From Xiphydria camelus (Eukaryota; Arthropoda; Insecta; Hymenoptera; Xiphydriidae), in the NCBI GenBank assembly GCA_963678675.1, contig OY783198.1, forward strand, positions 10,240,580-10,304,579: a stretch of DNA of 64,000 nt, in the 5' to 3' direction. Positions 1 through 33,368 of this stretch are shown here, in pieces. The notes beneath the pieces were generated by a model that was given only the letters and a program-made list of their open reading frames with translations, was not told where the DNA came from and searched no databases. Made by a program: the position numbers and the translations under genes. How positions within the stretch are numbered: position 1 is the stretch's first letter; each line of letters opens with the position of its first letter.

Positions 1-74
1 GGTGTGGAAACTAATAACCTAACCCAAACGCAAGGTGAGTACAATTCCTCGATATTTTCTACGTATATTGGGTG

Positions 75-513
75 ACTTATAAACTTTTCCGTTGCCGTTA
101 CAGTCCGTTGTTCCCGTTACCGTCGCCGTTGCCGTTGGTAATTTTTGCGTATGCGTGATTCATATGCGCTTTAAGGTTTTATTTTTGACATTTGTGAGGT
201 TAGTCTTTTGTACACATATGCCAGATTTCAATTGTTAATATTTTTGATAGTTTTAATTAATATCTCAGTTAGGTTAGGTTATCCTACAGGCAGTCTGATA
301 CCGGGTCACGTGACGTAGTTGTGATTAGTGTAATTTGGGAACGGTGTGGCGAAAAGTTAAAACTTGGCCAAGTCTGAATGGGAGCGGATAAACGCAACGG
401 CAAACAGGAACAGTAACAGCAGTTTATAAATACGACTTAAGATTCACCAATGTTTTAACTTCGAACGGTAACAGGAACGGCGGATGGTAGTGGCAACGGA
501 AAAGTTTATAAAT
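75..513. repeat. Inverted repeat ahead of the Harbinger MADF exon
   Basis: The word ACTTATAAACTTTTCCGTTG at 75 returns in inverted form near 492-513. The interior is full of CCGTTNCCGTT words on the left and their complements on the right. It looks like a small foldback or MITE, or the subterminal part of the adjacent Harbinger element. It also contains a short TTAGG-like run near 265-280. No target-site duplication was resolved. Confidence 0.45.
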
Positions 514-541
514 CGTGCTTATTATCGACAAATTGTTATGT

Positions 542-3392
542 ATGCAGATGTCGTCAAAATTGGTTTGGAAGCGAGAAGAAGTGCAGCAACTGATAGAAGC
601 GGTAGAAGGAAGGGAATGCTTGTGGAATGTTACAAGCCCGCTTTATCATAACCAAACGAAAAGACGAGCAGCTATTGATGGCATTTCTTTAGAACTGAAC
701 ATGCCCCATGAAGAAATTAAAAAGAAAATTCACACATTACGGGCGCAATATTCAAAAGAACGTTCGAAAATGAAGAATTCTAAATCTGGTTGCGGAACAG
801 AAGAGACGTACAAAACCAAATGGGAATTTTTTACGACATGCTCCAATTCATGTTTCGCCACAACGACGGAAATGAAACGATAGATTCAATGGTAAGTAAA
901 AGTTTATGAAATACTTTTGCATGAACTTATAATTATTCTTTCGCTTCGGTAGTCCAGTCCGTCGAAGTACCGCCGCTGAACAGAACCAAAAATGTATATT
1001 TTAATCTAAAAACAAAGATTAAAGAAACATTTTGATGCGTCAAAATATTGATATTCCGGCAGTCTAAAAGTTAATAAAACAATCATTGCTTTAATATAAC
1101 ACGTATAGTTCACATTAAAAATGTGATTAATCTAATATGTCAAAATCACCAAAAAATGTTCCGACGGATATATCCGTCGCTCGTACACACACAGGTCGTC
1201 GTGCGGATGACGGGTATATATATCCGTCGTTCGAAGCGAAAGGGTTAAAAAGACCTATTTTATTTACTATGTTTACATTAACACTAGATATACCGTACAA
1301 GTCACTTTGACTTATTTCACTATTTTTTTGTTGATTGCCGCAAGATGGCAATTGTATACCAAACAACGATGATACGTAAATTAATGAAATGAATTTCTAT
1401 AAACATTAAAGAAATTGCGCAGTTTTTGTATAGTCATAAGATTACTTTTTTATGTCGTTTTATTTAAATAATGTACTCCGCAAAATTACTGATATGGTAT
1501 GTTACGTTATAGTAGCGTCTAGTTTTTATAAAAGCTTTTACTAATTATATTAATTTTTTTAACATTTCAAAGAAAAAAATCATGCATCGGGCCGTTATAA
1601 ATAACAATAACATGCAAATTTATAAATATAACACATGTACAAGATATTTGATTCCTAAATAAATCGCCTAACATAGTTTTTGTTTCTTTCTATACCAACC
1701 AGTCAAAATGACTGGTTTTGGTATAAATAGGTATAGTTAAAAACCCGGTATATGTAATGTTAAAAGACTATTGTATTTCGCTTATATTGGAACAAAATCT
1801 GAATTTTTACATATCGATATATTTTACAATTTTAAATGTAATTGCGTTGCCAAGTAACCGCCCCTTCACGACAAAAGTAGTTCCGAAATTCTTCTCTAAC
1901 GTTCTTCGCCAAAACACTTGCGTTCCTGGATCCGTTCGTTTCCAATGCTTGTAGAGGAGCATCAACTTCGTTGCGCCAATTACCAAGGGTGATGGTACCA
2001 TCCTCATTCTCGATATCAAAAGTTCCATTTGGGGCATACGCTGGCGCAGATTGTGTGCGAGACATTATAAAGTTGTGTAATACACAGACGGCGCAAACAA
2101 TTTGCGTAACTTTTTGCTCGGATAGCTCCACAGTTCTTCGCAGAACCCGAAAACGTGCAGACACGATACCAAATACATTTTCGATTATTCGTCTAGCACG
2201 AGAAAGGCGGTAATTAAAAATTCTTTCGGCAACACCTTGATGTTTAGAGCCAAATGGTTTTAGCATATACGGCTTTAACGCAAACGCATCTTCCGCAACC
2301 ACTACGTACGGCACACGCTTATTTCGACCTGGCAATGGTTTCGGCTGTGGAATGTGTAGCGAATTATTCTCGAGTGCATGTGATAGTCGGGAACTTTGGT
2401 AAACACCACCATCTGCATTACGGCCAGCGGATCCAACGTTGATATATGTGAATCGATAATTAGCATCGGCTAATCCAAGCAGCACGATGCTGTGAGAGTG
2501 TTTGTAATTAAAATGCAAACTTCCTCTGTTTGCTGGAGCTTTCAGCATTACATGTTTTCCGTCGATTGCCCCAATATAGTTGGGAAAATTCCATTTGCAC
2601 ATAAAGTCGTCAGCAATTTTGTCCCAATCTGCTTCTGTATTCGGCATCTGTAAAAATTAAAAATACGTTGTTAGAATATAAAATAACATTATTTAATGTA
2701 AATACAAATTCTAATAAGAAACTTCTTTATTGCAGCACAGCGAAACTACCGCATACGATGCAGCTACTGTAAGTGTAGAAGCTACAGATGAATCTGTAAG
2801 CTATGTGGATTCAGGATTCGACAACATGGCTACTTCGCTACAATCATCAACATTCACCGATATACAAGACGTTACGCAAGAGACACCAGTAATACGAACG
2901 CCCTCAACCAATAGTCGACCGAATGTTAAACGCAAAAAACGGACTAATACTGAACTTCGGGAGCAAGACGTTATGAATCAATGCATCTCAGTTATGAGTG
3001 GAATTAAACCCCGAGATGAATGGAGCACATTTGGAAACCATGTAGCAAGTGAGCTCCGAGCACTTCAAAGAACTCCCAATTTGCAATTCCAACTAAAAAA
3101 TGCAATTCAACAATCTATTTTGGACATTAATTGTGCGTATGCAGCCAGACAATTTCCACCATCTCCTACTACCCGGTATACAATGTCATCATCGGCTTAT
3201 TCAACACCTTCACGTCCACCATCAACCTCAACAGCCTATTTGGATTTTGAACAACTAGATTCAGAAGACACCTCACAGCAGTCTCACCATGACCAGCCGT
3301 CAGAAGCCACTGAAGAGTATTCGGAAGCATCAAACTTTGCATACTTCATTGTTGAACCCAAATCGTCATCAAATTCACAATACAATCAGTAA
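542..3392 (+). pseudogene. MADF/Myb-like protein of the Harbinger element (frameshifted)
   Basis: This is the DNA-binding partner gene typical of Harbinger elements, which in the family helps bring the transposase to DNA. Exon 1 is about 542-891 and ends at a GTAAGT donor. Exon 2 is 2736-3392 after a TTATTGCAG acceptor and joins in phase 0. Exon 1 encodes a MADF-like domain (WKREEVQQLIEAVEG...KKKIHTLRAQY). After KTKWEF the frame must shift by one base in a T6 run near 827-832 to read FYDMLQFMFRHNDGNETID, the normal end of such a domain, so this copy looks broken by one missing T. Exon 2 encodes a Ser/Thr-rich, low-complexity tail with a basic KRKKR patch. The intron contains the transposase's last exon on the other strand. 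The start may be the ATG at 542 or 548. Confidence 0.6.
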
Positions 3393-4006
3393 CTTACAAG
3401 TTTTCTGTCTGTATGATCATTACAATGATTTCTTTTTTGATTTTCTAAAGTTTTTGTAATATATAAAGTTGTAGATAGTTTTGTAAAGTTTTCTAATAAA
3501 AATATGTCGACTTACCTTTAAACATTCGTCTTTCAAAATATCGTAAATCGCCTGGCATACCTCTGGTATAATTAATGAAATTGTGTTGGCAGGTACTCGA
3601 AAAAGATACATCAGCGACCTATAGCTATCACCTGAAAATTAATTTCCCAGTTAACATCTGCACTAAAACTAACGCAAATTAACGTACCTGTAGCCAAATA
3701 TCGCAAAGTTATAATAAGGCGTTCCTTTGGTGTAATAGCTTGTCTCATCCAAGTATCTTGCCTCCTAATTCGCGGAGTTACTTTTTCCAATATGTAGTCA
3801 AAGTCCACTTTTTCCATACGCAGGAAATTTTTAAAGTGCCACTGGTCCTGGTCGCGCAATTCGGTAACTAAATTATTAAATGCGCCCAACTGTTCGCGCT
3901 TTCTTATCCACTCCCTGACCCATACTCTCGATTTTTTCTTTCGCCGTCTTTGCCTTATCGCCAAAGTTACATATAAACACGCTGCCGCTACTACTACGTC
4001 GTCCAT
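1832..4006 (-). CDS. HARBI1-like DDE transposase (PIF/Harbinger)
   Basis: Three exons on the minus strand join in frame to 416 residues: 3688-4006 (ATG at 4006), 3516-3631 and 1832-2647. The introns have GTACGT...CAG and GTAAGT...ACAG ends. Exon 1 gives the N-terminal helical region (QWHFKNFLRMEKVDFDYIL, then TLRYLATG). Exon 2 has the DSYRSLMYLFRVP segment. Exon 3 has the DDE_4-type core: GAIDGKHV (first D), VVAEDAFALKPYM (second D) and RRIIENVFG (E). The length and layout match active HARBI1-like transposases, and no stop or frameshift was seen. It cuts and pastes the element, normally at TWA sites. MADF exon 2 lies inside this gene's second intron on the opposite strand. Confidence 0.8.
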
Positions 4007-4270
4007 TGTCAAACAACCCAAAACCACATGCAGGGCAACAAAAGTAGCTGTTACTAGGTGTGAACACGTGTGCAGCTTTTAGTCTCGACCTGCAACTTTT
4101 ATAGGCAGCTGCAGCATAAAAACTGCGCGTTTAGCGCTACTTTCGGCTGGTGTGTTCACACTGAACGCAACTTTTGCAGCCGCTGCAAAAAAACTGCGCA
4201 GTAAAAGTAGCTGTGTCTGATACTACCTTAACTTTTCTTCGCTACAAAACATGGCGACCGCTACCACTTA

Positions 4271-4442
4271 GGGTGGTGTCAGACACGGCTACTTTTGCTG
4301 TGCAGCAGATTAAAAAACTGCGCAACTTGCACTGCTGCAAGTGTGAACACCCATGCAACCTGCAACTTTGCCATTGTAGCCTGGTTGCGTGCAGTAATTT
4401 TAATCTGCTGCGCAGCAAAAGTAGCCGTGTCTGGCACCACCC
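4271..4442. mobile_element. Harbinger-type MITE with TTA duplication
   Basis: A 172-bp element with about 50-bp near-perfect terminal inverted repeats starting GGGTGGTGYCAGACACGGCT. It is flanked by TTA at 4268-4270 and 4443-4445. The TTA target site is typical of PIF/Harbinger. It has no coding capacity. Its tip resembles the right tip of the neighbouring autonomous-type element, which could be its source. Confidence 0.85.
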
Positions 4443-4799
4443 TTACGTTCACTTGGAGCGCTCGGTAGCTATGCGCGTTCGGCAGATTTTTGCTGAGCTG
4501 CTTCACAACTGTTGCGGAGCGGTATGATCTGCTGAATGCACCCATTGAGAAACAGACTAGAAGGTGCGCTGGCGGGCCGGTTTCGTGCATAGGGAAGATG
4601 CACGAACCGGCGAACAGTGCCCCCTAGTGAGCGCTGCTGGAAAATAGTTGGTATAAACAAAGCGTGTCAGTAACATTTTTAAAGTCGGTGATTTCTTCGT
4701 GTAGTGTAATTTTTTAAGTATTTTATGCATGTGTTTTGAAAAATGGACAAAATTATTCGCTATGGGCTCGAAAAAATTTATTTCAATAATAACAGACTA

Positions 4800-5464
4800 T
4801 CAGAAGTGCTAAAAGGAAAGAAATTTCGTCTTCACAGAATTTTCCGTTATGCAAAACAGGCGGCATAAGAACTAGGATATTGTCATTATTTAAGTTTGTC
4901 TTTATTCCATGGAATCCTTTGTCGGCCAGAACCACATCTCCTGGCTCTAACAAATTTAAAAATCCACTATTAACAGTGATATACGAATCGCTTGCTCATC
5001 CCCCATAGCACTTCGATTTAAAACTTATTAAACCATTTGGTGTTATCCCAATTAGAAATTTAAATGTGTAGGCGCTTTTGTAAGAAGAGTACATATTGTA
5101 TACTCGTTGATCTACTTTTGAAGGGTGCTCTGTTTTAACTTCTGTACAATCAATTATTACACGCGTATTGGGATAATGTAGCTTAAATGCTTTGGGCATA
5201 CATTTTTCAATAGAATTTGTCGACGGCCAGAAAATTAAATTAGTTGTTTTGTCTGTCAAAATTTAAAGTTAAATAACCTGACTGTTGTACTTGAAAATGG
5301 ATGTTAAAAATAATTCCCAACGCGCAAAAAGAAATTCCCAACTTAATTTTTAGAAACAGCAAAAGAACATTTTTTTGAGTTAAAGTAGTCGACAGTTGTA
5401 TGAATGAGAGCAATTCCAGAAAATAGTGAAATGTTTGTGAATTTACACTAGTGAGATCTCTCAA
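4800..5464 (-). pseudogene. ISL2EU-like DDE transposase remnant
   Basis: The minus-strand reading shows, in order, a helix-turn-helix-like segment (LGISFCALGIIFNIHFQVQQ, 5250-5400), then LIFWPSTNSIEKCMPKAFKL, then the first catalytic region VIIDCTEV and FLIGITPNGLISFKSKC (4996-5259). In another frame follows LEPGDVVLADKGFHGIK near 4900, the second catalytic aspartate region. Frame changes at about 5250 and 4995 separate these blocks, so no intact protein can be made. The family call rests on the DCTE, GITPNG and LADKGF motifs typical of THAP-associated DDE_4 transposases. Confidence 0.7.
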
Positions 5465-5645
5465 CTGCTTTTCTTTCTTGAGGCTACTCTAACCGTCATT
5501 CACGTCAGGTCCACATTCCTGGTCTTTAACTCTAGAATACTAATATGTCGTAATTTTTATGACGCTTACATTAGAACTAACGTATAAAGAAAAACATATT
5601 AGTATTCTAGGGTTAAGAACCACACTCGACAACTTCATTGTTATG

Positions 5646-6225
5646 TTAATATTGCACTGAGTCGAAGTTATTTCCATCTAAGGAACTTTCAAACACAAAA
5701 TATTCTTTATTTGTTTCGTAAGAGTCAAAACAACACTGTGTCTCAACACTACTTTTTGTATTGATGGGATGGCTTATTTTTTCAACCTCTTCATCTTCAT
5801 TGTCAGCTTGTATCATCTGCGTAATTTTAGGACTGAAAACAGTTTTAAAAGTGCGGTCGGTCCTTTTCATATGTCTTTCAAAACGAGAAATAGCCTGTGT
5901 CACAGAGAATATCATTGGAATATACGCAGGATGAGACTGGATGGAACTTCGTTGACCTCCGACAAAATGTGCACTACATATTCTTGAATATTTTGTTGGT
6001 ACCCATAAAGAACCATCCTCACTGAAATACTGCAATGATAATTTTGTTCTCAACGACCAATAAACTTTACTCACTTTTTTCGTTTAACAGCTTTTATCCA
6101 CTGCTGTCGCCTTCCCATTTCGTAGGATTTACCGGGAATGAGTAAAAGTTAATATTACTGTTTTTGCCAGATCTTTCAGTATTTTTTCAATTAGTAACAC
6201 AACAATTTCGCTCCGATTTAGGCAT
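5646..6225 (-). pseudogene. THAP zinc-finger remnant of the ISL2EU-like element
   Basis: Minus-strand translation from about 6225 starts MPKSERNCCVTN, then a stop, then NSNINFYSFPVNPTKWE. After two frame changes it continues SLRTKLSLQYFSEDG and SRICSAHFVGG (5900-6074). The C...C...W...C-x2-H spacing and the CSAHF motif identify a THAP domain, the DNA-binding half of this transposon's transposase. An acidic tail follows. One stop and at least two small frameshifts show it is dead. It lies directly upstream of the DDE remnant in the same orientation. Confidence 0.65.
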
Positions 6226-6620
6226 GATTCAGTTTAAAATCACTATCAAACTCTAATATAACCTCATACTGTCACGAATTGTTTATACCAATAATGTGCA
6301 GAAAATTTTCACCGATGGCGCCACTAATCAACGTGCATCTTCCCTATAGTGACGTCGCGAGCCAGTGCCGCCCACAACGCGGCGTTCTGAAACATGTCAC
6401 TGGGAGGCGTGGCCATGCTACTTTTAAAGTAATGTTTTTGGGGTAAAAGTTTTTTATCAAGTTTTTGCTATTGGTACTGTGTTTTGAATAACTTTAACTA
6501 TTAAGTCTGCTGTGTTTCATGCATATTCCTGATTGAAAAGCTATTAAATTGTGTACACGGTACACAGTTCAACGTAAGCCGATGTGATTATGCATATATG
6601 TGATTTACAAAGATTATATA

Positions 6621-7019
6621 CAGTATGTCCCGTGGATAAAACGCAAGTATTTGAATTTCCCTGACATTTGACTTTGATAGTGCTTGGAACGGTGCTGTAG
6701 TTAGTTGGCTTCAGAAGAGTGCGCTACGTTCTTACGAGCCGTGTTTCAAGAGCGAAAAGTGTAAAACGTCTGATTTTTCACGGAAACTGTCAATTCGGGA
6801 GATCGAAGAGTATAACCTTGAAATTAACTGAATTTGTAAATAATGGTAAATAATGTGTAGAAGTGATGAGAAATATTCATACAGGTTTCGCGGAAACATG
6901 GATTGTAAGAACGCAGCGCACTCTTCTGAAGCCAACTCTAACTACAGCACCGTTCCAAGCACTACCAAAGTCAAATGTGGGGGAAATTCAAATACTTGCG
7001 TTATCCACGGGACATACTG
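6621..7019. mobile_element. MITE of the CMGTATGTCC family, TA-flanked
   Basis: Inverted repeat with tips CAGTATGTCCCGTGGATAA, flanked by TA at 6619-6620 and 7020-7021. The arms carry the words AAGAGTGCGC and GCGAAAAGTGT, shared with related copies at 30686, 31710, 36696, 41143, 46124, 46496 and 47141. The TA duplication suggests mobilisation by a Tc1/mariner-type transposase. It lies just past the 3' end of p38. Confidence 0.75.
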
Positions 7020-7295
7020 TATATATACGCGTACCTTTGTATCCTTCCGACGTAATCGATACAGACAGAATCGATTCATAAAACGTTTACTAAATGAGTT
7101 TTGTTCTTGTCGTAATAAAAATATACAATAAAGTAGGCTCTGTGAAAATAAGCTCGACCAATCTACCTTACGTTACTAACTATGGAGTATGTACAATGAA
7201 TCATTTGCGTTTTAAAATAATATAGCAACCCTCTTCTCCTTAACATTATCTTACACCGCTTAACGTAATCTCCGTCCATCCCAATGGCCATGCCA

Positions 7296-29071
<21,776 letters not shown>

Positions 29072-29222
29072 TTCTCACAAAATCTCTTCTCTCGTTTCCG
29101 AAATTTCACTCCCGTATCACGAAAACGTTCGAAGAATTTCGTCCGAAACGGTTACCGCGAACTCGGATTAGTCCGACACTGCAGCCATTTCTAAATTGGC
29201 TCGGTGTGTTTTTGGTGGATAT

Positions 29223-29361
29223 GGGTGCTTTCCATTTATGACACAAGTCGACACACTTCTATTAGAACCACCAACTGATTGTCAGGCGCCAGCAGAAAGA
29301 ACCAATGGTTTAATTTTGTGTCGACTTGTGTCGACTCGTGTCAGTTAAATGGAAAGCACCC
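29223..29361. mobile_element. Short MITE just upstream of p38
   Basis: A 139-bp element with inverted tips GGGTGCTTTCCATTT and the shared word GTCGACACAAG inside the arms. It starts about 150 bp upstream of the p38 start codon, in its 5' UTR or promoter. No clear target duplication. Confidence 0.6.
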
Positions 29362-29385
29362 TGTGTGAACGCGGTGAACGCTTAA

Positions 29386-29552
29386 GTCCATCACACACAA
29401 AATTCCGTAAGGCCGTAAGACGTAAGCGTAAGCGAATAGACCATTCAGGATCAAGTATTCCGTTGTGGTAGGGTTACGGACAACGGAATACTTGATCCTG
29501 ATTGGTTTATTCGCGTACGCTTACGTCTTACGGAATGTTGTGTGTGATGGCC
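29386..29552. mobile_element. MITE with GGCCATCACACAC tips, copy 1
   Basis: Inverted arms of about 75 bp containing AAAATTCCGTAAGGCCG and GATCAAGTATTCCG. A second copy lies at 33204-33368. It lies upstream of p38. Confidence 0.7.
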
Positions 29553-29554
29553 AT

Positions 29555-30685
29555 TACCGTTTCCAGGCCGCTTCACAAACACATCGAGTACCTAGAGGAC
29601 ATCAGTCCGTAAGCAGTGATATTATGGCGCGAAAAAGAGAATTTTTCGCTCTACTCACATTTACGCGCAATTTAACCTTCAATAATTCCATCGCATTAGA
29701 GAATTTAATCTCTTTAATTCTTTGTTTGAAAGTATTAACGAGCAATGTGAAATAATTATTTTTAACATTGCCGACCGATCGGGGAGATTTCCCCGGGCGT
29801 ATCGTGTCGCGTCTGTAGTCAGACTTAACTTAAAATCCCTATTTCCGGAAATTACTAGATCTGTGGCGGCGCATTTAAACGCTTTGTATTAACGTTTAAT
29901 CATCATTGTTCATTAGGAAGTAAGGTATAGATGAAACGTAGTAGAGAGAAAGAACGAGAACGTCGGGGACTGCGTGATAAGCTAAATAAGTCGCGGGTCA
30001 CAGTGGTTTCTATTCGCGAGATTATAAACGCCTTTATTGAATGATAGACAGGGGATCTAAGCCGCAAGCCACTGCGATCTCCGTTTATAAATATAGTATT
30101 TCCTTTCGTGAACCGAAGACTGCGATCTCCGTTTATAAATATGGTATTTCCTTTCACGAACCGATAGGCCATAGTTTAGCTAGTGAGAATAGGTCCCCTT
30201 TCTTCGAGTCACGTAGGTGTGCGCGGATAAGTTTCCGTCATCGATTGCGTAAGACCGAGCGCGGTAGATCCATGGGGGTCGACGCGTTCTTTCTTCGCAC
30301 GTGGACGCGTGGTGCGTGGATTACATCATCGTGCGTAGAGGGAGAAAGTGGGAGTGGAGTCCTTGACTTCGCCTAGAGCCGAGTATTAGATTGGTTCCCC
30401 ACCGTTGCCGAAAGGCGGGGACTTAGGATTTAAAAGGGTGCACTTTGCCGCTCGCGGGGCACTCAGATAAAGATTTATAACGCGACTTTATATTCGAAAA
30501 TGTGCCAAAATATATTCAATTGGTGATCACCTCATTTCAAGAAAGAATAGTTTTCTTTCTACCTAAATAAAACTCTCCAGTTCCTGATCCGGCTCCTTTC
30601 AAGCAGAGTGGGTTAGCACTCCACGGGCACGGACCTGCCCCCTGGAATTGGACAAAGAAGACCAGCCCGGCACGCAACAATCGTA
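29555..30685. other. Region upstream of p38 without a confident gene
   Basis: GC content is higher than in the flanks. It includes a 48-bp tandem duplication at 30071-30166. A stretch near 30390-30500 with an AATAAAG-like signal could be part of an LTR, but no reverse transcriptase, integrase or paired LTR is visible. Confidence 0.3.
30071..30166 (+). repeat. 48-bp tandem duplication
   Basis: Two adjacent units each begin ACTGCGATCTCCGTTTATAA (30071 and 30119) and differ at only a few positions. Confidence 0.75.
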
Positions 30686-31010
30686 CCATATGTCCGCGAT
30701 CAAAGCACCCATAGCAAAATTGCGAGTTTTGCATGAGCACCCCTGTGGGTCTCCTCGTCCAATAGAATCACTGGAGAAGCGTGATGCGCATGCGTAGTCC
30801 ACGCCAGTGTTGGCCTGTCAGCAAATTCAGATACCGATCGATAACAGTATCGAAATAACCAATCTGAACTTGCTGACACGCCAGCACTCGCGGATGACTA
30901 CGCATGCGCACTCACGCTTCTCCGGTAATTCTATTGGACGAGGAAACCCACAGGGGTGCTCATGTAAAACTCGCAATTTTCCTATGGTTCAAATGATCGC
31001 GGACATACGG
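30686..31010. mobile_element. MITE of the CMGTATGTCC family
   Basis: Tips CCATATGTCCGCGATCA and CCGTATGTCCGCGATCA (inverted), flanked by TA at 30684-30685 and 31011-31012. The arms are about 140 bp. Confidence 0.75.
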
Positions 31011-31709
31011 TATTATTTCGAGACGTTCGAGATCTATTTCGAAGACATATTTTCATCTCATTCTATTATCTAGCTATCTCGCTCATATTTCACTTCTTCG
31101 AACTAGCTCACGCGACTAATTTCACATTTTCACCCAATGAAATCATGATCTCTCGTGAACTGCACACTTTTCAGATTTTCACCCAATCTGAGGTCCGTAA
31201 TAGGCCCCCCCAGTATCGATTTTGAATATCTACTTTCCAGCAAACCTTTTTCTATTTGATTTAACCAATTACTTATTGAGTTCCGAGAGAAAGAACCAAT
31301 AGTTTGCTCAAATGCCTCGCGCTGCCTTTTGCTAGAAAATGTCCTTTAAGGTATTCCTAGCGCGAGATGAAATATTACAGAAAATGCTAATTTTTTTGTA
31401 CAATGGAAATGAATATCGTAAGATTATTTTTGAAAAGTTTCAGGTCCGGTTACCGGGCATTTAAGAAAGAATTTTGATTTTGAAATTAGAAAATTTAACA
31501 TGTAGCCTTATGGAAGACTCCACTTTTCTACATTTTAATGCCGAGAAGTCCTCATGTTTAAAATTTATACACATTAAATAAAACCATTTCCATATCTTCA
31601 GAAAATTGCATAGAATCTTTTTAGTTCATAAAAATATTAGGTCACCGAATGTTTGACAAAGATATTGATGTTCGTAAACAGCAAAACGTAGAGTTTTGAC
31701 GATAGAATA

Positions 31710-32054
31710 CCGTATGTCCCACTCTGTACGGGCCAGTTTGAAAGTTACCTTCAGGGAGGCTTGGTCGGTAATCGAAACATTTAATACCGGTAGAAGTCGA
31801 GTCGGTAGTTAGAGTTGGTGTCAATTCGGGAGATCGAAGCGTCTAACCTCGAAATTATGAATTTGTGAATAATGGTGAATAATTTCCATTATTCACAAAT
31901 TCATAATTTCGAAGTTAGACGCTTCGATCACCCGAATTGACACCAACTCTACCTAACTACCGACTCGACTTCTACCGGTATTAAATGTTTCGATTACCGA
32001 CCAAGCCTCCCCGAAGGTAACTTCAAACTGGTCCGTACAGAGTGGGACATACGG
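31710..32054. mobile_element. MITE of the CMGTATGTCC family
   Basis: A 345-bp near-perfect palindrome with tips CCGTATGTCCCACTCTGTAC, flanked by TA at 31708-31709 and 32055-32056. A truncated second copy follows at about 32057-32175. Confidence 0.8.
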
Positions 32055-32175
32055 TATACCGTAATTATAATTATTTTCGAAATTTCCATTATTCACAAAT
32101 TCACAATTTCGAAGTTAGACGCCTCGATCTTCCGAATTGACATCAACTCTAACTGCCGTGTCGACTTCTACCGTA

Positions 32176-32450
32176 CCCCGACAGCAAAGCGTGGATTTAC
32201 ACGCTAGCCGCATGCAGTGCTGCCACGTAGTGGCACCACTATGGTCTCACCGTGGCGTGATCGCGTGGCGTACACAAACTAAAAGCACCGTGGCTACACA
32301 GTGAACACACTGAGTGGTTCACAGCGTAAAGACACAGTAGTTACACTCAGTGCAGTCAAGGTGCCTTTTTGACGTGCACACTTCGTAAATTTACCGACCA
32401 TGAATGTCGGTAACTTCATTGTCTTCACAAAATTTTTAACACGTCGTTTG
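32176..32450 (-). mobile_element. Right-end fragment of the CACTA-like element
   Basis: Begins with CCCCGACAGCAAAGCG and matches, inverted, the right ends of the copies ending at 46113 and 62930. It carries many CACTGTG/CACAGTG words. The rest of the element is missing. Confidence 0.7.
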
Positions 32451-32454
32451 CTGC

Positions 32455-33203
32455 CGCCGGCTCCGATCGGAGCCAGTCGACACTTCGCGCCTGTGCCGCC
32501 GGCTCCGATCGGAGACACATTGACGTGCACATTCCCTAATAACACCGATCTGCTAGAAACATCTTTTTTAAGTACCATTTAGGTTCTTATGTTTCAGACA
32601 TGAATGGTACATCGCTGCGATGTTTGTAATGAAACATCTCTAGAATGATTATCCCAAAATGTTCTAGACACATCCGTTTAAAAATATCTACATATAGACT
32701 CTTTTTAATACTTCCATGTAAAATGGCTAAAATTATTTCAAAACTACCATTTTGGGTAGTTTCTAAAAACGTTTTAATAGAATATAAAACGCAAAGGAAT
32801 ATTTATTATTTACTTGTGGTGTTAGAACAATAACAGCAAAACTTATTTTTTCATTTGACTTAAAATACTTACGTATATAAATCATTGACTATATATAAGT
32901 CAATGATATAAATAAAATCAACTCCTCCAAGGGTCAATCTTTAAATTTTCAAAAATGCCGCATAAGCGGCAGGCGTATATATAACCTTTCGGCTCGGCGA
33001 TAATGGCCGATGACGCGATCGTGGCAAGGCGCATGTGCCTGGCGCATGATGGCCGCCATTGGCGGCTTGGTCGTTCAGTGTTATTGCCACATGGTCGGTA
33101 ATTACCGGACTCTACCATACCTATATTTTCATGGTTTTTGATAACGGTAATCTCCTCTGTTACCGATCCTTTATCTACCATAATTTAGGAACATCAAACT
33201 TAA
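32455..33203. other. No confident feature
   Basis: Contains a direct repeat of CCGCCGGCTCCGATCGGAG at about 32453 and 32499, then AT-rich sequence. No gene recognised. Confidence 0.3.
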
Positions 33204-33368
33204 GGCCATCACACACAAAATTCCGTAAGGCCGTAAGCAGTAAGCGTAAGCGAATAGACCAATCAGGATCAAGTATTCCGCTGTCTGGGGACCTCGGACT
33301 TGATCCTGATTGGTCTATTCGCTTACGCTTACGTCTTACGGTCTTACGGAATTTTGTGTGTGATGGCC
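33204..33368. mobile_element. MITE with GGCCATCACACAC tips, copy 2
   Basis: Inverted arms starting GGCCATCACACACAAAATTC. Both copies are preceded by CTTAA. Confidence 0.7.

Larger units (their letters stand above)
542..4228. mobile_element. PIF/Harbinger element with two genes
   Basis: The element carries a DDE transposase on the minus strand (1832-4006) and a MADF/Myb-like DNA-binding protein on the plus strand (542-3392), the standard two-gene content of PIF/Harbinger transposons. A likely right tip lies at 4228, where the bottom strand reads TTA-AGGTAGTATCAGACAC. This resembles the tip of the MITE at 4271 (GGGTGGTGTCAGACAC), which has a TTA duplication. I could not find the matching left tip, so the left boundary given is just the first coding base. 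The stretch 4030-4228 holds short repeats such as AAAGTAGC and GCAGCTGCAG. Confidence 0.65.
4591..6345. mobile_element. Decayed ISL2EU-like transposon (THAP plus DDE)
   Basis: A 1755-bp element bounded by AGGGAAGATGCACG at 4591 and its complement ending at 6345, with AT dinucleotides directly outside both ends (4589-4590 and 6346-6347). A second inner inverted pair, TTGGTATAAACAA, lies near 4650 and 6285. It carries remnants of a THAP-type zinc finger and a DDE_Tnp_4-type transposase on the minus strand. Both are broken by stops and frameshifts, so the copy is dead. The combination of THAP, DDE_4 and a 2-bp duplication fits ISL2EU/IS4EU. Confidence 0.75.

Noticed and set aside
1..300. Telomere from TTAGG-like words
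   Set aside because: Only two or three units occur, isolated within repeats. Such short interstitial words are expected in insect DNA.
29760..30540. Full LTR retrotransposon upstream of p38
   Set aside because: Some LTR-like composition is present, but no second LTR, primer-binding site or pol domain could be read.
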